Source: Alisma plantago-aquatica (lineage: Eukaryota > Streptophyta > Magnoliopsida > Alismatales > Alismataceae). Taken from it: a stretch of DNA of 64,000 bases. Below, in pieces: positions 25,161 to 37,340 of the stretch. The position numbers and the translations under genes were made by a program. The DNA lies in NCBI GenBank assembly GCA_963693085.1, contig OY856413.1, positions 744,368,556 through 744,432,555 on the forward strand. Direction: 5' to 3'. Positions within the stretch are counted from its first letter, which is position 1. Every line of letters begins with the position of its first letter. The notes below the pieces were generated by a model. It ran no database searches. It was given only the letters and a program-made list of their open reading frames with translations, and was not told the origin of the DNA.

Positions 25161-26757
25161 TGTTGATTATATTTAGACTAACGAGTTTTTATCCAAACAA
25201 GGATAGTTTACCCAACTTAACCAATATCCGCAAGTATACGGAGGAAGTATATTTGAGGTCGAACACAAGGAGCTTAGGCAATTAAATGAGCACAACAGAA
25301 CTAAAGTTTAACAATCTAGATCGATTTAAAAGAGACAGTGAAGCTTATCTAATTGCAAAAAATTCAGATTAGAAACTAACATTGAAAATATTACTAGAAA
25401 AGTTTAGGTTCAGATATTAATGGATCTTGGACGTTAGAATTTCACTCACACATCATAGCATATCATAGGAACATGATAATTTAAACATACATAAGCCCTT
25501 GTTAAAGGAAAAGTTGTGTTACACTTCACCTCCCGATGCAAGTGTAACGATCACAACTCAAAGATGCACTCTCGTGCATAAATTTTGTTTTTGATCATAA
25601 CCTATTCCTCAACTCATTTCTCTCCACTCCCGAGGTAGAGAAAGAGTTGCCAAGAAGGGTACCTCCATACATTCCTACCTATCTTCTCAGATCGAGCAAG
25701 AATGCAGAAAACATGCATATAAAGTGGCCAACAATACATGCAAGAGAATAAATAAATCGGTACATTCATGGTAGAAAAACAAGCAGCATAGTATTTAGTA
25801 CAAAATCACTTGTTCCATACATGCTATGACATGGGAGCTACTCTCCCATGCCCAAGAAAAAGAGAATTACTCATCCATAAACATGCCTTACAGATTTGTT
25901 ACAGAAAATTCAGTTCTAAACATGATCTAGAGGAGGAAACATAAAGAGATATGAAGTTGTAACCACAAGAAGGAGGAATTCTGGCTTGGGGATGAAATTC
26001 TCCTTCTTTAGCTACTCCAAAACGGACTAGCTCCTTTCCCAAGAAGCTTTATGGAGTTGGGGAAGCTTGGCTGCACCTTGGAGAAGACAATGGTGAAGAA
26101 GAGAAGAAGAGATGAGCTTCTTTGGAAAGGAACCACCTCTTTTCTCCTCCAAATCACCCTCCTCTGCTCTAGTCTTGCTCAGGCGTGAGGGAATTAACAC
26201 AAAATGACTGAGCCTAACTGCCCCTTCTGTTCCCTCCTTCATTTAAACACAAACTCGTATTTTTCAAATTTCTAAAACTGCCAGGTGCACGCCGTGTACC
26301 AACACTGACGGGTTGCTCCAATTTGAACTACGCACAACGTGCACATAAGCAATGCACGCCGTGCAACTTTCCAGAAGTTTTTTTGGTTGCTTGACACTCT
26401 AGGTGCACACTGTGCAGTTGAGTGCACATCGTGCACATGCTTTTCTATACATTTCTGGAAACTCGCACGACGTGTTCCTGGCCCGAACACGCCATGCATT
26501 CTACCATCTGGGTGAAACAAAACTTTTTCTAAAGTGATGCATGTCGTGCATTTGTCCTGCACGCTGTGCATTCTGCTATTTTAGTAGAATTAAGCTCTAA
26601 AATCAGTTCTTTTGGGACATATCTGCAATGCAAGTTATGCAATAAGTAAAGTAACAAAAAGATGGAAAAAGTAATATGAAAACAGGATAAATAAATCAGA
26701 ATGAACCAAATTTGTGTGTGATAGTATGTGAAAAGATGATGTAGAAATCACACAACA
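25161..26757 (-). repeat. 3' LTR of the minus-strand Athila
   Basis: The element-internal edge is CACACAACA (minus strand TGTTGTGTG) next to a polypurine tract. The outer edge reads ATCAACA on the minus strand, followed by the TSD. It contains the TGCACGNCGTGCA array at 26280-26575. Confidence 0.92.
26280..26575 (-). repeat. palindromic TGCACGNCGTGCA array, 3' LTR
   Basis: About ten copies or decayed copies of a 13-bp palindrome with a central free base occur in 300 bp. Intact examples include TGCACGCCGTGCA near 26355 and TGCATGTCGTGCA near 26540. Many carry C-to-T or G-to-A at the CpG. TTCCAGAA-type words recur between units. Confidence 0.85.
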
Positions 26758-26775
26758 AATCCCCCTAAGCTTGAA
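26758..26775 (-). other. polypurine tract of the minus-strand Athila
   Basis: On the minus strand it reads TTCAAGCTTAGGGGGATT, immediately before the 3' LTR. Confidence 0.8.
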
Positions 26776-27810
26776 CTATTGCAAAAAGAACAAGGCTACA
26801 TTTAAGAAGAAAAATCAAGTTTATGCATGGATTAAAAGAAAAGAAGGTATGTAATCAGCTCAGTCAACCATGCACATTGTGCTTGTGTTCCTTATTGTCA
26901 CCTCAAATTTTCAACATCCAAGATAGAGAAATTAAGTCCAATAGGGTTAGTTCCAAAACAAATGAAATGATCAACTAGACAACATTAAATAGAATTTGGA
27001 TAATCAAACCAAATAATCAATGCATGTACATTATAAAGTTTTCAGCTAGCACATATATAAGTTGATGAAACCAATGATAACATTAACAATACTTAGTTGC
27101 ACTCTTTTTCTTAAGGATATGATGATGGAATTTTTGGGTTCTGGCATTCAACTGCTAATTTAGGCTTACGCTCACGAGGAAAGCCGGTTGGGGTGTTGTT
27201 TTTACCCTCTTTTGATTTTCATATCACCTAACCATCGTTGCCAGATCAGACTCATACTAGGCTAGCATAATATTTGGGCCATTTTCCATCTTTTATGGGG
27301 TCAAGATAAACTATTGATGGTACAACACCAAAGAGTCAACAAGAATGTTAAAGCTAGCAAGATTTAAATCAATCTTTTGAAAGTTTTTCATTGAAAAATT
27401 TATTGTAGATGCACTAAAGGTTTGGCAAGAGTATCCCATATTCTATTAAATGTTGCCAAGTTGATTCATTTGCTTAAAATTTGGAACTGTTACGTGTATT
27501 GAGAAATCAAGGATGTAAAAAAATTTGAGATTTCGAACAACAAACACAAGGAAAAATCATGTACATGGGGATTTTTCAGTTTCCATTTCATTCATACATG
27601 CTCTTGATTTTTCTTTTCATGTAGCCAAGACACATAAAGGACAAAATAATTCCAGCATACAAGGGGGGGGGGGTTCATTCTAACAAGATAGTCTCAAGTC
27701 ATATTAATTTTTACCATCAAGGAACAGAGCAAGGAATAAAAAGGAAAACACATGATACAACTGACTCAAATAAAGAAAAGCTGAAAGAAAAACTACAACT
27801 ACTGGCCGGT
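26776..27810 (-). other. noncoding 3' spacer of the minus-strand Athila
   Basis: About 1 kb between two polypurine-like tracts with no coding similarity. It includes a run of 11 G at 27663-27673. Confidence 0.6.
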
Positions 27811-27813
27811 TGT

Positions 27814-27830
27814 GCTCCCCCTAAGCTTGA
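27814..27830 (-). other. second polypurine-like tract just after ORF3
   Basis: On the minus strand it reads TCAAGCTTAGGGGGAGC. This is nearly identical to the true tract at 26758-26775 but 1 kb upstream, at the end of the ORF3 remnant. The plus-strand Athila has the same arrangement at 39919-39940. Confidence 0.65.
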
Positions 27831-28233
27831 AATCAGTAGTGTCCTCACTACATCAATCGAACTTATGGAGTTCATAATCGGGTCCCTATAATCGATGTGA
27901 TCAGAAATAAGAGCCTCCGCCCTCCTGATCAGGGAAGAACTGGCTGACAATGTCGGGGATGTCCATCGGCTGGGTGGAAGATTCAGGATGCTGCTATGAA
28001 AACTGAGGTGGCTGCTGTGGGCATTCAGACAACGGAAACTCGGGCTGCTTATGAGGCGGTGACTGATACGACGACAGGGCGGGGTAATGGCCCTAAGAGA
28101 TATGCCAAGCATCCATCTAGTTGACCATGTCGTACATCGCAGTGTACTGTGTGCTCATCTGGTTGAAACAGTTGTCGATGTGGTCAAACCTCTACTGAAC
28201 GTAACCGTAAAGGTGCCTCACGTCAGGCATTGT

Positions 28234-29352
28234 CTAAGTGTACTCCATCTGAGTACTGGTGGAGGGTGGAAGTGGAGTAGGATCTAATGGTATAGGTGCC
28301 GGCGTAGAGCTACTGGCGTCGCAGGTGGGTGTGTCTTCATCATCTTCAGGCTGTAACTCCACCTTCCAAGTGGCTTTGTTCCCGATATCATTGCGGGTTG
28401 AATCGGGGATGACGATGAACTGCTTCTTGGTGATAAAAACCTTGAATTTACTTGTACTACTGCCATGTCTAGATATCAAGCCACAAGAAATAAGATAGTT
28501 GATGTCTACAAGGTTTTTCCCGGGTGCAGGTTCTAGGGCACCCACCTCTAAGCCTAGCTGCATTGCAAGTATACTGATCAGCCCACTGCACATGATGTCA
28601 CCTGCCTCTCTTTGCTTCTTCTTTTTGGTCTCTAGAATGTTATTTACAATGTAGTATCCAGAACTGATTTGCTCATTCTTTACTATGCACCATAAGAAGA
28701 AAAGATCATTTTTTCCTACGACACCTTGAGTCTCATTTTTAGCAAAGGGCCATGTGCTTAAAAGACGATGCATAACTCTAAAAACTGGATTATGGAGTGA
28801 AGAAGCTCGGGCATTTATAGCTCTGTGCACTGTTTCACTAGTAATCTCGAACCAAAAAGTGTCACTATGGAAGGCGGGTGGATAATCAGTATACCCTCCA
28901 TAGTTGCACTTAAGTAAAACACAAAACCGTTTAAGATCCATAGAAAAGAATTTGTCTAGAAGTCGAAAACTGATTTTTGGATATGGCTCACGGTAGTTTT
29001 GTGGGTCGTCTTCTGCTTTGAAGGTGGTCACAAATTCATAAACCAGGCGGGGTTAGGTCTTTGACACTCTAGTGCAAAGAAGGTGTAGACCTAAGAACCG
29101 TAGATTCTCTATTACCTCATTTTTGAAACCCAACTTGTCAAGGGTTTCCTCGCAGACATAGAGGGAAGGTAGAACACACCTGGTGATGAGAAACTGATAA
29201 TCTACATCCTCCTCTGGGGTGACTTGGAATTGAGTGGAGGGTACAAACGTTGCTGGTGCCATCTCATAAGGTGTTGCACTTGTAGTTAGGCGTGCTTTGG
29301 ATGAAGCAGGTCCTACATGGCGTCTGCCTATGATTCTCTTGATAGGTGACAT
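28234..29352 (-). pseudogene. Athila ORF3 (plant-transposon-protein type), one internal stop
   Basis: One frame of 373 codons starts at an ATG at 29352 (MSPIKRIIGRR) and is interrupted only by TAA at 29053-29055. Beyond the stop at 28234 the frame continues, broken, to about 27800 with Gln-rich sequence. I see no signal peptide or clear membrane segment. A central block ('RVMHRLLSTWPFAKN', 'NDLFFL', 'SGLISILAMQLGLEV') matches the ORF3 of the plus-strand Athila ('RIMHRMLCTTMFARG', 'TDLFFL', 'GGLITPLAVYLGLDI'). The position after pol is that of the Athila extra ORF, sometimes called env-like. The function is unknown, and the family name is recognition, not a database result. Confidence 0.7.
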
Positions 29353-30430
29353 GTTGCTGTAGTACTGCATGGCGTGCAGTTTTCTATCACGGCATGCACC
29401 GCAAAGGTGTTGTGTCTGCCCTGGAAGATGAAAGCATGATGTGCAAAATGAGCACACGACGTGCACCTACAGATGAACTGTAGAAAAAATTAGGCGGTGC
29501 TGTTGCTATCGGGCTGGCTAGCTAGGGTGTGGCGGAGAAGGAGGTGGCTGGCTTGCTTGATGGCAGATGACTATGGTTGCTCAGCTGCGGTGGTGCAGAG
29601 AGGAGGCAGATAAAGGAATTAGTGCCAGTCGCGGAGGATGAGTTGGGGCGGATCGACGGGATTCTCCTCTTGCTGCTTAATGGTGCCGCTGGGAGCACAA
29701 CCGGTGGTGAAGGAGAAAGCGTGGGGCGGATCAGAGGAGTACTTCTCTTGTTGCTTGACGGCAGTGTTGGTGGTTGCTCAGCTACGGCGCGGTTAGGCTT
29801 TGGTGCTAGGGCGGCAGTTGAGAGAGTAGGCAGACGAAGACGGAGGAGCTGGCTTGAGCGGCGACGTTGGCGGATAACAAGAGGCGGTCGGAGAAGACGA
29901 ATGCTCTTACTTGATGGTGCATGACTGCAGAGAGGGGGAACGACGTGTAGAGATGCACGGCGACGATGGCGGTGCATGACTGGAGTGCATGGCTGCTATG
30001 GTTGGAGTGGTGAATTAGGTCGTGCACTCCAACCCTACTTGACTAGTCTTTTAAAAACAAGACACGACATGCATGTTATATGCACGATGTGTTCCTCTTC
30101 AGTTCAGACTGTATTTAACACTCCAGTGCACGATGTGTAATTCTGATGCATGGTGTGCAGTGGTTGAAAACACATTACAGACCAGTTCTTGCACACAGAT
30201 GCACAACGTGTGTTTATCATTTCACGTCGTGCATGTTTCCAGAACATTTTCTTATCATTTGGAAAGCCAGGTGCATGGCATGCGTCGAGAAGTACACGGC
30301 GTGTGAGATTCTAGAAACATTTTTCGTATTTATAGATACTAGGTGCACGACGTGCGAGATTCCAGAACATTATTCAGTGCATTTTCTACAGATGTGCACG
30401 CCGTGTCAAAGAAAGACACATCATGCATTT
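29353..30430 (-). repeat. internal TGCACGNCGTGCA array between pol and ORF3
   Basis: The LTR palindrome recurs here: a dense cluster at 30060-30430 (about ten copies or half-copies, with TTCCAGAA words between, as in the LTR) and a smaller one at 29345-29465 directly ahead of the ORF3 ATG. Between them, 29480-30060 is GC-richer with GGCGG and GCCG runs; its open frames on both strands look compositional. On the minus strand a weak TATA-like TTTTTAAAAG follows the dense cluster at 30047-30056. Confidence 0.8.
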
Positions 30431-30644
30431 TGAATTTTTTGCAAAAATAGCAATCAATCAGCACGAAACAGAGATAGATATGGTGACAATCAAGTCTAAA
30501 TTATTACATTCATCCATGACATGCTTATTAACCAAATTTAAAAGTGTTTTTGACTCAAAAAACTTAAAAGAAATCTATCTTAATGTGGGGTCAACTCCCA
30601 CAAGGTCATCCATTTAGAGTCCGGAGTAAGACTCTTCAATTTCT

Positions 30645-30851
30645 TCAAGCATCTTGGAGGGAGCAAGAGGCTCCCTTCTCTACTTCATCTCCACAAGAAT
30701 AAAGTTTGCAACGCTGTCCATTCACTTTGAAGTTGCCATCTTTTCCTTGGAGTTCCACAACTCCATATGGAAATTTTTTTAGCACCAGGAACGGGCTGGA
30801 CCATTTTGATTTCAGCTTCCCTGGAAATAACTTTAATCTAGAGTTGAATAA
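30645..30851 (-). pseudogene. integrase C-terminus of the minus Athila, beyond the insertion
   Basis: It encodes the conserved tail '[19 protein letters not shown]', then 'VNGQRCKLY', and stops with TGA at 30645. It continues in frame from 43022, across the 12.2-kb plus-strand insertion. The TSD CAAGA lies inside the codons at the junction. Integrase tails of this kind help position target DNA. Confidence 0.85.
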
Positions 30852-30856
30852 CAAGA

Positions 30857-32383
30857 TGATGCGATGATTTTGAGTCACATTTATAGACTTGTTTTACTTG
30901 TGTTTGATGTGTTTATTGGTCATTTTGGTGGTTAATATCGCATAATTCACTTACTTTAGTCTATGATCCTTCTCAGTGTCAAATCTCTCTTATTTTATTG
31001 TTTTGAGCATAAATGATTACAATAATAGGTTTTATCTCGGCAGATGTGGTTTTGTTTTGCAATTTCAGGAAAAACACATATCTGCTGCTGTCGATACCAT
31101 CGACAGTAGTTGATACTATCGACACAGCCACAGGCAGGTAGTCGCAAGGAGCAGCGCAGACTCGATACCATCGACAGGGAAGTCGATGGTAGCGAAATAC
31201 CATCAGGTTGCCAGCGACTAGCCAGTCGATACTATGGACCACAAAGTCGATACTATCGACACGTGTAGCTTCAGTGACGGAAAAGGGATAAAATCGATGC
31301 CTAAGGGTGTCGATACCATTGACCCGTGTCGATGGTATCGAGTCAACATCAGGTGCAACGATAGAAAAGAAAGAAGGCTTGCCGATGTCGTGAGGGGTCG
31401 ATACCATCGACCCGCGTCGATGGTATCGACGCCGTCAGATTAAAGTTTGTTTCAGATCGACTCTAATCCAATGGTGGTGATATTTTTGCAACCTAACTCG
31501 GTGATTATACCTAATGACGGTGGCCCGGAGCGAGGGATCATGTCATTATCCACTGCACATGTCCCGAGAAGGTGTGGAGAGAAGAACGGAGCCCAGAAGC
31601 ATGCCCCAGCCATTCTGAAGCCGAAGAAGACATTTTCCACCACTGAAAGGCTGTAGATCACACATTCTATGCCAAGGAGCGATTGGATCTTCTCCGTTCA
31701 GGGGTTTCATCACTTATTCATGTTTTTCTCCATGTTTCCCCTTTCTTCAACCATGTCTTGCTCTAAGATGAACATACGGGGCTAATCCCCTTTATCTTTA
31801 GGACCGGGAGTAGCCCGGGGAAGCATTGTATGACATTTTTATCATAGCAATTCATCATTTATCTCTTAAATCTGTGGTATGATTTCATTTTCTCAATTAT
31901 ATTATTATGCTTGATCACCATAATGATAATCTAATGCCTTTAATTACTTTGAAAGAAGAATTAACGGTTGAAAAGAGACGAAGTTCACATTAACTAACAA
32001 ATCCCTTGAACAAGGTGATGTACAGTTAATGCTGGAAACCCAGAGGTCGATTCTAATGCACCTAGTTTAGGGTATATGTTACTACGACAGTGGAACCGAC
32101 CTAGACATAGGTAGTGAATTGTACCACGACAGTGGACAATTATGACTACATGCCACTACCTGGATTGAGAGGTGAATCTGATTAACTATATGAAAATTCA
32201 TACAATGAAAACCCGTGGTAAAACCGCAATCCTAAAGATCTCCATTTGAATAGATTAAACTAAACACTTAATCGATTGCTTTGTTTTATTTTTATTTTCT
32301 TTTATTTTACAACAACTCTCATAACCTTTTTATTGGTCTAGCTGATTGCGAGTAGTTAGTAGTAGTCTACCGATAATTTAGTC
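30857..32383 (+). repeat. 5' LTR of the plus-strand Athila, 3'-truncated
   Basis: It starts TGATGCGATGATTTTGAG and matches the 3' LTR up to GATAATTTAGT, after which about 88 bp of LTR end are missing. It contains the GTCGATACCATCGAC array (31090-31431). Confidence 0.9.
31090..31431 (+). repeat. palindromic GTCGATACCATCGAC array, 5' LTR
   Basis: About ten copies of GTCGAT-ACC/ACT-ATCGAC occur; each is an inverted repeat around 3 bases. Many are paired as forward then reverse-complement copy. The best pair, near 31398-31431, forms a near-perfect 34-bp palindrome with GC-rich centre. The array lies in the U3 half of the LTR. Confidence 0.9.
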
Positions 32384-32422
32384 TACCGAGTAGTTAGTAG
32401 TAGTTACAACAACTCTCATAAC
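32384..32422. other. deletion junction with templated filler
   Basis: At the point where LTR, primer site and gag start are missing, a patchwork of nearby sequence is inserted. CTACCGAGTAGTTAGTAGTAG copies words from about 32348-32372, and TACAACAACTCTCATAACC copies 32308-32326. Gag coding resumes right after it. Confidence 0.75.
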
Positions 32423-33231
32423 CGCATCATGAGCTTGACAAGGAGAAGCAGGTTAAAATCTTGTATTTTGCTCTTTCTAAGCATGATATAAGAAAATTAG
32501 ATTCTGGGGGTTCATGTTTCTTCTTAAACAACACATGCACGAGGTGTTGGGAAATTTTGAAGAACATGGCTAAGAAGCAATCTTGGGGCGATAGAGATGC
32601 CGTAGAGCATGTTCGGGCTGTAGGTGAGTCAAAGGCCATCAAAGAGCTAAATGAGAAGATGGACCTTCTCGCCAAGAAACTATTTGCAAAAGAAGATACA
32701 AAATATGAGGATGAAGCTCAAGTGAAATTTATGCGCCAACAACAGGGGTACATAAACAACGATTACTCGTGGAGGAAATACAAGAAATTCTCTTGGAAAG
32801 ACCCAAATAATTTCTTGTAGGACCCTGACGCAAAACCCCAACCGGTGCCAGAAGATAAGAGCAATGAGTTGCTCAACCAAGTTATAAAGTAGAATCAAGA
32901 ACTAATGAGCACGTTTGGCCAGTAGATAAATCAACAAGGGGAATTCATGAATCAATTCGGGCAGACCCTACAAAGCCATGGGGCTCAGATGAGGACGATA
33001 GAGACATCTTTGGTGTAGATGGCAGCTGAAATAGCAAATTTGAAGAAGCCAACGCAGCAAGGCTTTCCAGGTAATACAAACATTCCAGGAGGAAACCAAC
33101 ATGCCAAGGCAATTTTGCTACGGAGCGGTAAGAAAATTTTAAACCCCAGGGCCGATGAACCAAGAAAACCCCAGTCAGAAACCACAGGTGAGGCCACAGA
33201 GGAGGTCCGATTCCAATCACCGAGCCGGTAG
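32423..33231 (+). pseudogene. gag remnant of the plus-strand Athila
   Basis: It lacks the Gag N-terminus. It resumes in the late capsid region ('YFALSKHDIRKLDSGGS', 'WGDRDAVEHV') and runs to the Gln-rich tail ('KAILLRSGKKI') that precedes protease in Athila. In-frame stops at 32818, 32890, 32923 and 33016 are all TAG. A frameshift near 33200 separates it from the frame that starts at 33237. A zinc knuckle was not seen. Confidence 0.85.
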
Positions 33232-33236
33232 AGGAT

Positions 33237-34382
33237 GTGGTGGAGAATGTCACAACAGAACCTGTCATTGTTGAGGAGGAGACACAGAAGAGGATGCCAT
33301 ATGTGCCCCCACATAAGAGGGCACAGAATGTCCCGGTCCCATATCCCAATAGAATGAAAGCCAAGAAAGTGGACACTCAGTTTAAGAAATTTCTAGATAG
33401 CTTTAGAAAGCTTTCTGTCAACATTCCATTGTTAGAGGCAATAGAGCAGATTCCCTCTTATGACAAGTTTCTTAAAGACATCATTACAAAGAAGAGGAAA
33501 ATCCCAGATACCGAGGTTATGGTTCTTAAGGAACATGTGAGTGCTTTCATTATGGACACTTTGCCACCTAAAAGGCAGGATCTAGGATGCTTCAACATTT
33601 CATGTTACATTGGTAAAGTGAAATTCGGCGAAGCACTGTGTGATTCTAGGGCAAGTATAAATCTGATGCCTCTCTCTACGTTCAAGAAGCTAGGACTGAA
33701 AGAATCAAGGCCGATCAATATGACGATTCAGTTGGTGGATAATTCTGTGGTGAAGCCGTACGGTATTTGTGAAGACGTTTTGGTTAAAGTCGATCAGTTT
33801 GTATTTCCAGTAGACTTTGTAGTAATGGAAATGCAAGATGAATAGGGTAATGAGATACTCCTTGGACGACCCTTCCAAGCCATTGCAGATATGATACTTG
33901 AGATGGGAAGAGGCTGTTTGACCTTGGGTATCGCTGATGATCGGTTTGAAATGGTCATGCCCTCAAGCACAATACAATAAAAAACAAAGGAGCAATGCCG
34001 CATGGTGAAGCACTTTGATCAAAATATTTCTATTTGTCTAGGGAAGCCATTTCTAGATATGGCTCATGTAATGACTAAGGTGGAGAAGGGGACACTGGCT
34101 GTAGACATTATGGAACAAACCAAAGTCATTTCTCTTACCAAGGCTATGGGTTTTCCCAATGATGAAGAGGAAGCCATCCCTCCTTCTACTGAAGATGAAG
34201 CCATAGCTAGATCTGTGTTTAATGCATATCCAGAACTACCTCTTGAAGCTTGCCTAGTTAATATAACACATGACTGGATGAGAACCAAGTCACTACAAGA
34301 GTGTGTCAAGATGCTTCAGGTGCTTCCATGCTTTTATGCTAGGTACTATGAAGATCTTGGAGAACTCCCACCACCACTTTAG
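33237..34382 (+). pseudogene. protease region of the plus-strand Athila
   Basis: This is the first part of a single pol frame running to 37340. The retropepsin site reads D-S-R at 33642-33650 ('LCDSRASINLMPLS'), where the family has Asp-x-Gly; loss of the Gly by a G-to-A change should inactivate it. The minus-strand element keeps 'VDLGASIS'. Stops: TAG 33843, TAA 33978, TAG 34380. The segment after the protease ('LLGRPFQAIADM') is usual for Athila. Confidence 0.85.
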
Positions 34383-35950
34383 TCATCCCTGATCAGCCCG
34401 CTAGAGTTAGACTTGAAGCCACTGCCACCTCACTTGAAATATGCATTTCTAGCTGAGGGTGAAAAGCTACCAGTGATTATCTCGGCATATCTGAGTGCCG
34501 AGGAGGAGGACCAACTGCTGATCGTGCTGAAGAACCACTGAGGTGCATTCGAGTGGTCGGTTGTAGACATCAAGGGGATCTCCCCTACACTGTGCCAGCA
34601 CAAGATCTGGCTTGTGGAGGGAGCCAAACCTATAATTCAGCCACAACGTCGACTAAATCCAAGCATGATGGAGGTAGTCAAGAAGGAGGTGATCAAGCTC
34701 CTTTCTGCAGGTATCATCTACGCTATATCCGACTTGACGTGGGTGAGCCCTACACAGGTAGTCCCTAAAAAGGGGGGAATTACTGTTACACATAATTTGT
34801 TAAATGAGCCAGTCACAACCCGTCTGGTAACTGGGTGGCGTGTATGTTTAGACTACCATAGATTGAATGCTGCTACGCTTAAGGATCATTTTCCTCTCCC
34901 ATTCATCGATCAGATTTTAGAGCAATTAGCAGGTCGATCTCATTTTTGTTTTCTCAATGGTTATTCGGGCTACAATCAGATTTCCATTGATCCTGAGGAC
35001 CAAGAGAAGTCCACCTTCACTTGTCCTTACGGAACATTTGCATACCGCCGTATGCCCTTTGGTTTGTGTAACGCACCAGCAACCTTTCAACATTGCATGT
35101 TTGCCATTTTCTCTGATATGGTTGAACGCTATTTGGAAGTCTTTATGGACGATTTCTCCGTCTATGGTGCGTTTTTCGATGAATGTTTATACAATTTGGA
35201 TAAAGTTTTGCAACGATGTGAGGACACACACTTAGTTCTCAATTGGGAGAAATGCCATATGATGGTGAGTGAAGGGATAGTGCTTGGACATAAAGTGTCT
35301 AGCAAGGGGTTGGAGGTAGATCCGGTGAAGATTGAAGTTATTTCCAAATTACCCCCGCTGAATTCGGTAAAAGGAGTACGGTGTTTTCTAGGTCACGTCG
35401 GGTTTTATCGCCGCTTTATAAAAGACTTCTCAAAAATCGCTAAACCATTATCTAAGCTGTTGGAGAAAGATGCGGTCTTTGATTTTAATGAGAAATGTTT
35501 GCATGCATTTAATGTGCTTAATGAGAAATTAATTTTTGCTCTGGTTGTGCAAACACCGGACTGGACAAAGCCGTTTGAATTGATGTGCGATGCTTCAGAT
35601 TTCGCAGTTGGGGCAGTTTTAGGACAACGTGTGGACAATAAACCCGCTGTGATTTTCTATGCGTCCAAAACCTTAAATGAAGCACAACTGAATTACACGA
35701 CAACTGAAAAAGAGCTTCTCGCCGTTGTTTTTGCTTTTGAAAAATTCCGGTAATATCTTGTAGGATCTAAAGTCGTGGTATGGACAGACCACGCCGCCAT
35801 AGAGTATTTGATGGAAAAGAAAGATGCCAAACCTAGATTGATTAGGTGGATCTTACTGTTACAGGAATTTGATATTGAAATCAAAGATAAGGCGGGCATA
35901 GAAAATGTGGTTGCGGACCATTTGTCTAGGTTGGAAAGGGTAGATGAGAA
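34383..35950 (+). pseudogene. reverse transcriptase-RNase H of the plus-strand Athila
   Basis: This is a continuous frame except for stops TGA 34539 and TAA 35751. RT blocks are clear: 'VPKKGGIT', 'CLDYHRLNAATLKDHFPLPF', 'FLNGYSGYNQI', 'PFGLCNAPATFQ' and 'FMDDFSVYG'. The first catalytic Asp is Asn (AAT at 34956-34958), while the two Asp of FMDD are intact. RNase H residues survive in 'MCDASDFAVGAVLGQ' and 'TTEKELLAVVFAF', and the domain continues past 35751 with '[12 protein letters not shown]'. The RT must be inactive. Confidence 0.9.
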
Positions 35951-37340
35951 GGACATTCATATACCCATTACCGAGACATTCCCCGATGAGCAACTTCTTT
36001 TTGTTAAATATAAAGATCCATGGTTCTCTTATATTGTTAATTATCTTGCCTACAAAATTATCCCAGATGATTGGACATACCAAGAGAAAAAGAAAATTTT
36101 CCATTCTTTACGATATTATTTCTAGGATGACCCCATTCTGTTGAAGCAATGCAGGGATGGTGTGTTGCGCAGGTGTGTACCGGAGGTGGAATATGAAAGT
36201 GTCCTTCATCATTTCCATACTTTACCGACTGGTGGCCACCATGCTAGTTCCATAACAGTGGCTAAGGTACTTGAGAGCGGCCTTTACTGGCCTACTTTGT
36301 TCTAGGATGCATATGACTATGTGCGGCAATGCGATTCCTGTCAACGGGCAGGTAACATTTCAAAGTGACAGGAAATGCCCCTCAATGTATTTCAAGATGT
36401 TGAGGTGTTTGATCTGTGGGGTATTGATTTCATGGGACCCTTTGTGTCCTCCAACTCTAACCTGTACATTCTATTAGTTGTTGACTATGTATCGAAGTGG
36501 GTAGAGGCAATACCCACTAGGACTAATGATGCTGCTGTAGTGTGCATGTTTGTCAAGGACTATTTTTTTTGCAGATTTGGCATACCGAGGATGATTATCA
36601 GTGATGGAGGCACTCACTTCAGAAATCAGAAGTTCACTGCATTGTTGAGAAAGTACGGGGTAAAGAACAACATTGGTACCCCATACCACCCGCAGACACA
36701 GGGGCAAGTGGAAGTCTCCAATAGAGAGATTAAGAATATCTTGGAGCGCACTGTGGCTTCGACAAGAAAGAACTAGATTACCTTGCTACCGGAAACTTTA
36801 TGGGCATATAGGATGGCGTTTAAGACACCTATATGCACTACGCCTTTTAGGTTGGCTTACGGTCAGGCCTGCCATTTGCCGGTGGAATTGGAGCATAAGG
36901 CGCACTGGGCGCCGAGGAAGTTGAATTTGAACTATGATGAAGCAGGTAAGAAATGCTTGTTGGAGCTGAATGAATTTGATGAGCTGAGGATGAATGCATA
37001 TGAAAGCTCATGGATTTACAAGGAGCGAACAAAGCTGATTCATGATCGACACATTCAGATGCGTGTCTTCAAGAAGGGAGATCATGTGCTCTTGTTCAAC
37101 TCAAGGTTGAAGTTGCATCCCGGGAAATTGAAATCCCGATGGAGTGGACCTTTCACTGTAGAGGAGGTCAGACCACATGGAGAAATCATGTTGCGTGATG
37201 GTGAGACAACATTTTTGGTTAATGGACATCGATTGAAGTTGTATTTCGGTGAGGATTACATGAGGAAAGTGCATGAGGTCAAACTCATTGCAACTTACGG
37301 ATACATGAGGAGATTGATTTCGTCTAGCCTAAGACGTTAA
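35951..37340 (+). pseudogene. integrase of the plus-strand Athila
   Basis: This is the same frame as the RT, with stops TAG 36123, TAG 36303, TGA 36366 and TAG 36774, ending at TAA 37338-37340. The zinc-binding N-domain is seen around 36220-36350 ('GGHHASS', 'CDSCQ'). The DDE core is complete: Asp in 'GIDFMGPF', Asp in 'ISDGGTHF', Glu in '[11 protein letters not shown]'. The C-terminal '[19 protein letters not shown]' and 'LVNGHRLKLYF' follow. With no frameshift from 33237 to 37340, inactivation is by point changes alone. Confidence 0.9.

Noticed and set aside
27663..27673. G11 run as a functional element
   Set aside because: An isolated homopolymer in a noncoding spacer, not repeated in the related element.
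29522..29977. Open frames of 115-151 codons rich in Arg, Ser and Pro
   Set aside because: Both strands are open in the same GC-rich stretch, which is compositional; there is no similarity to known element proteins.
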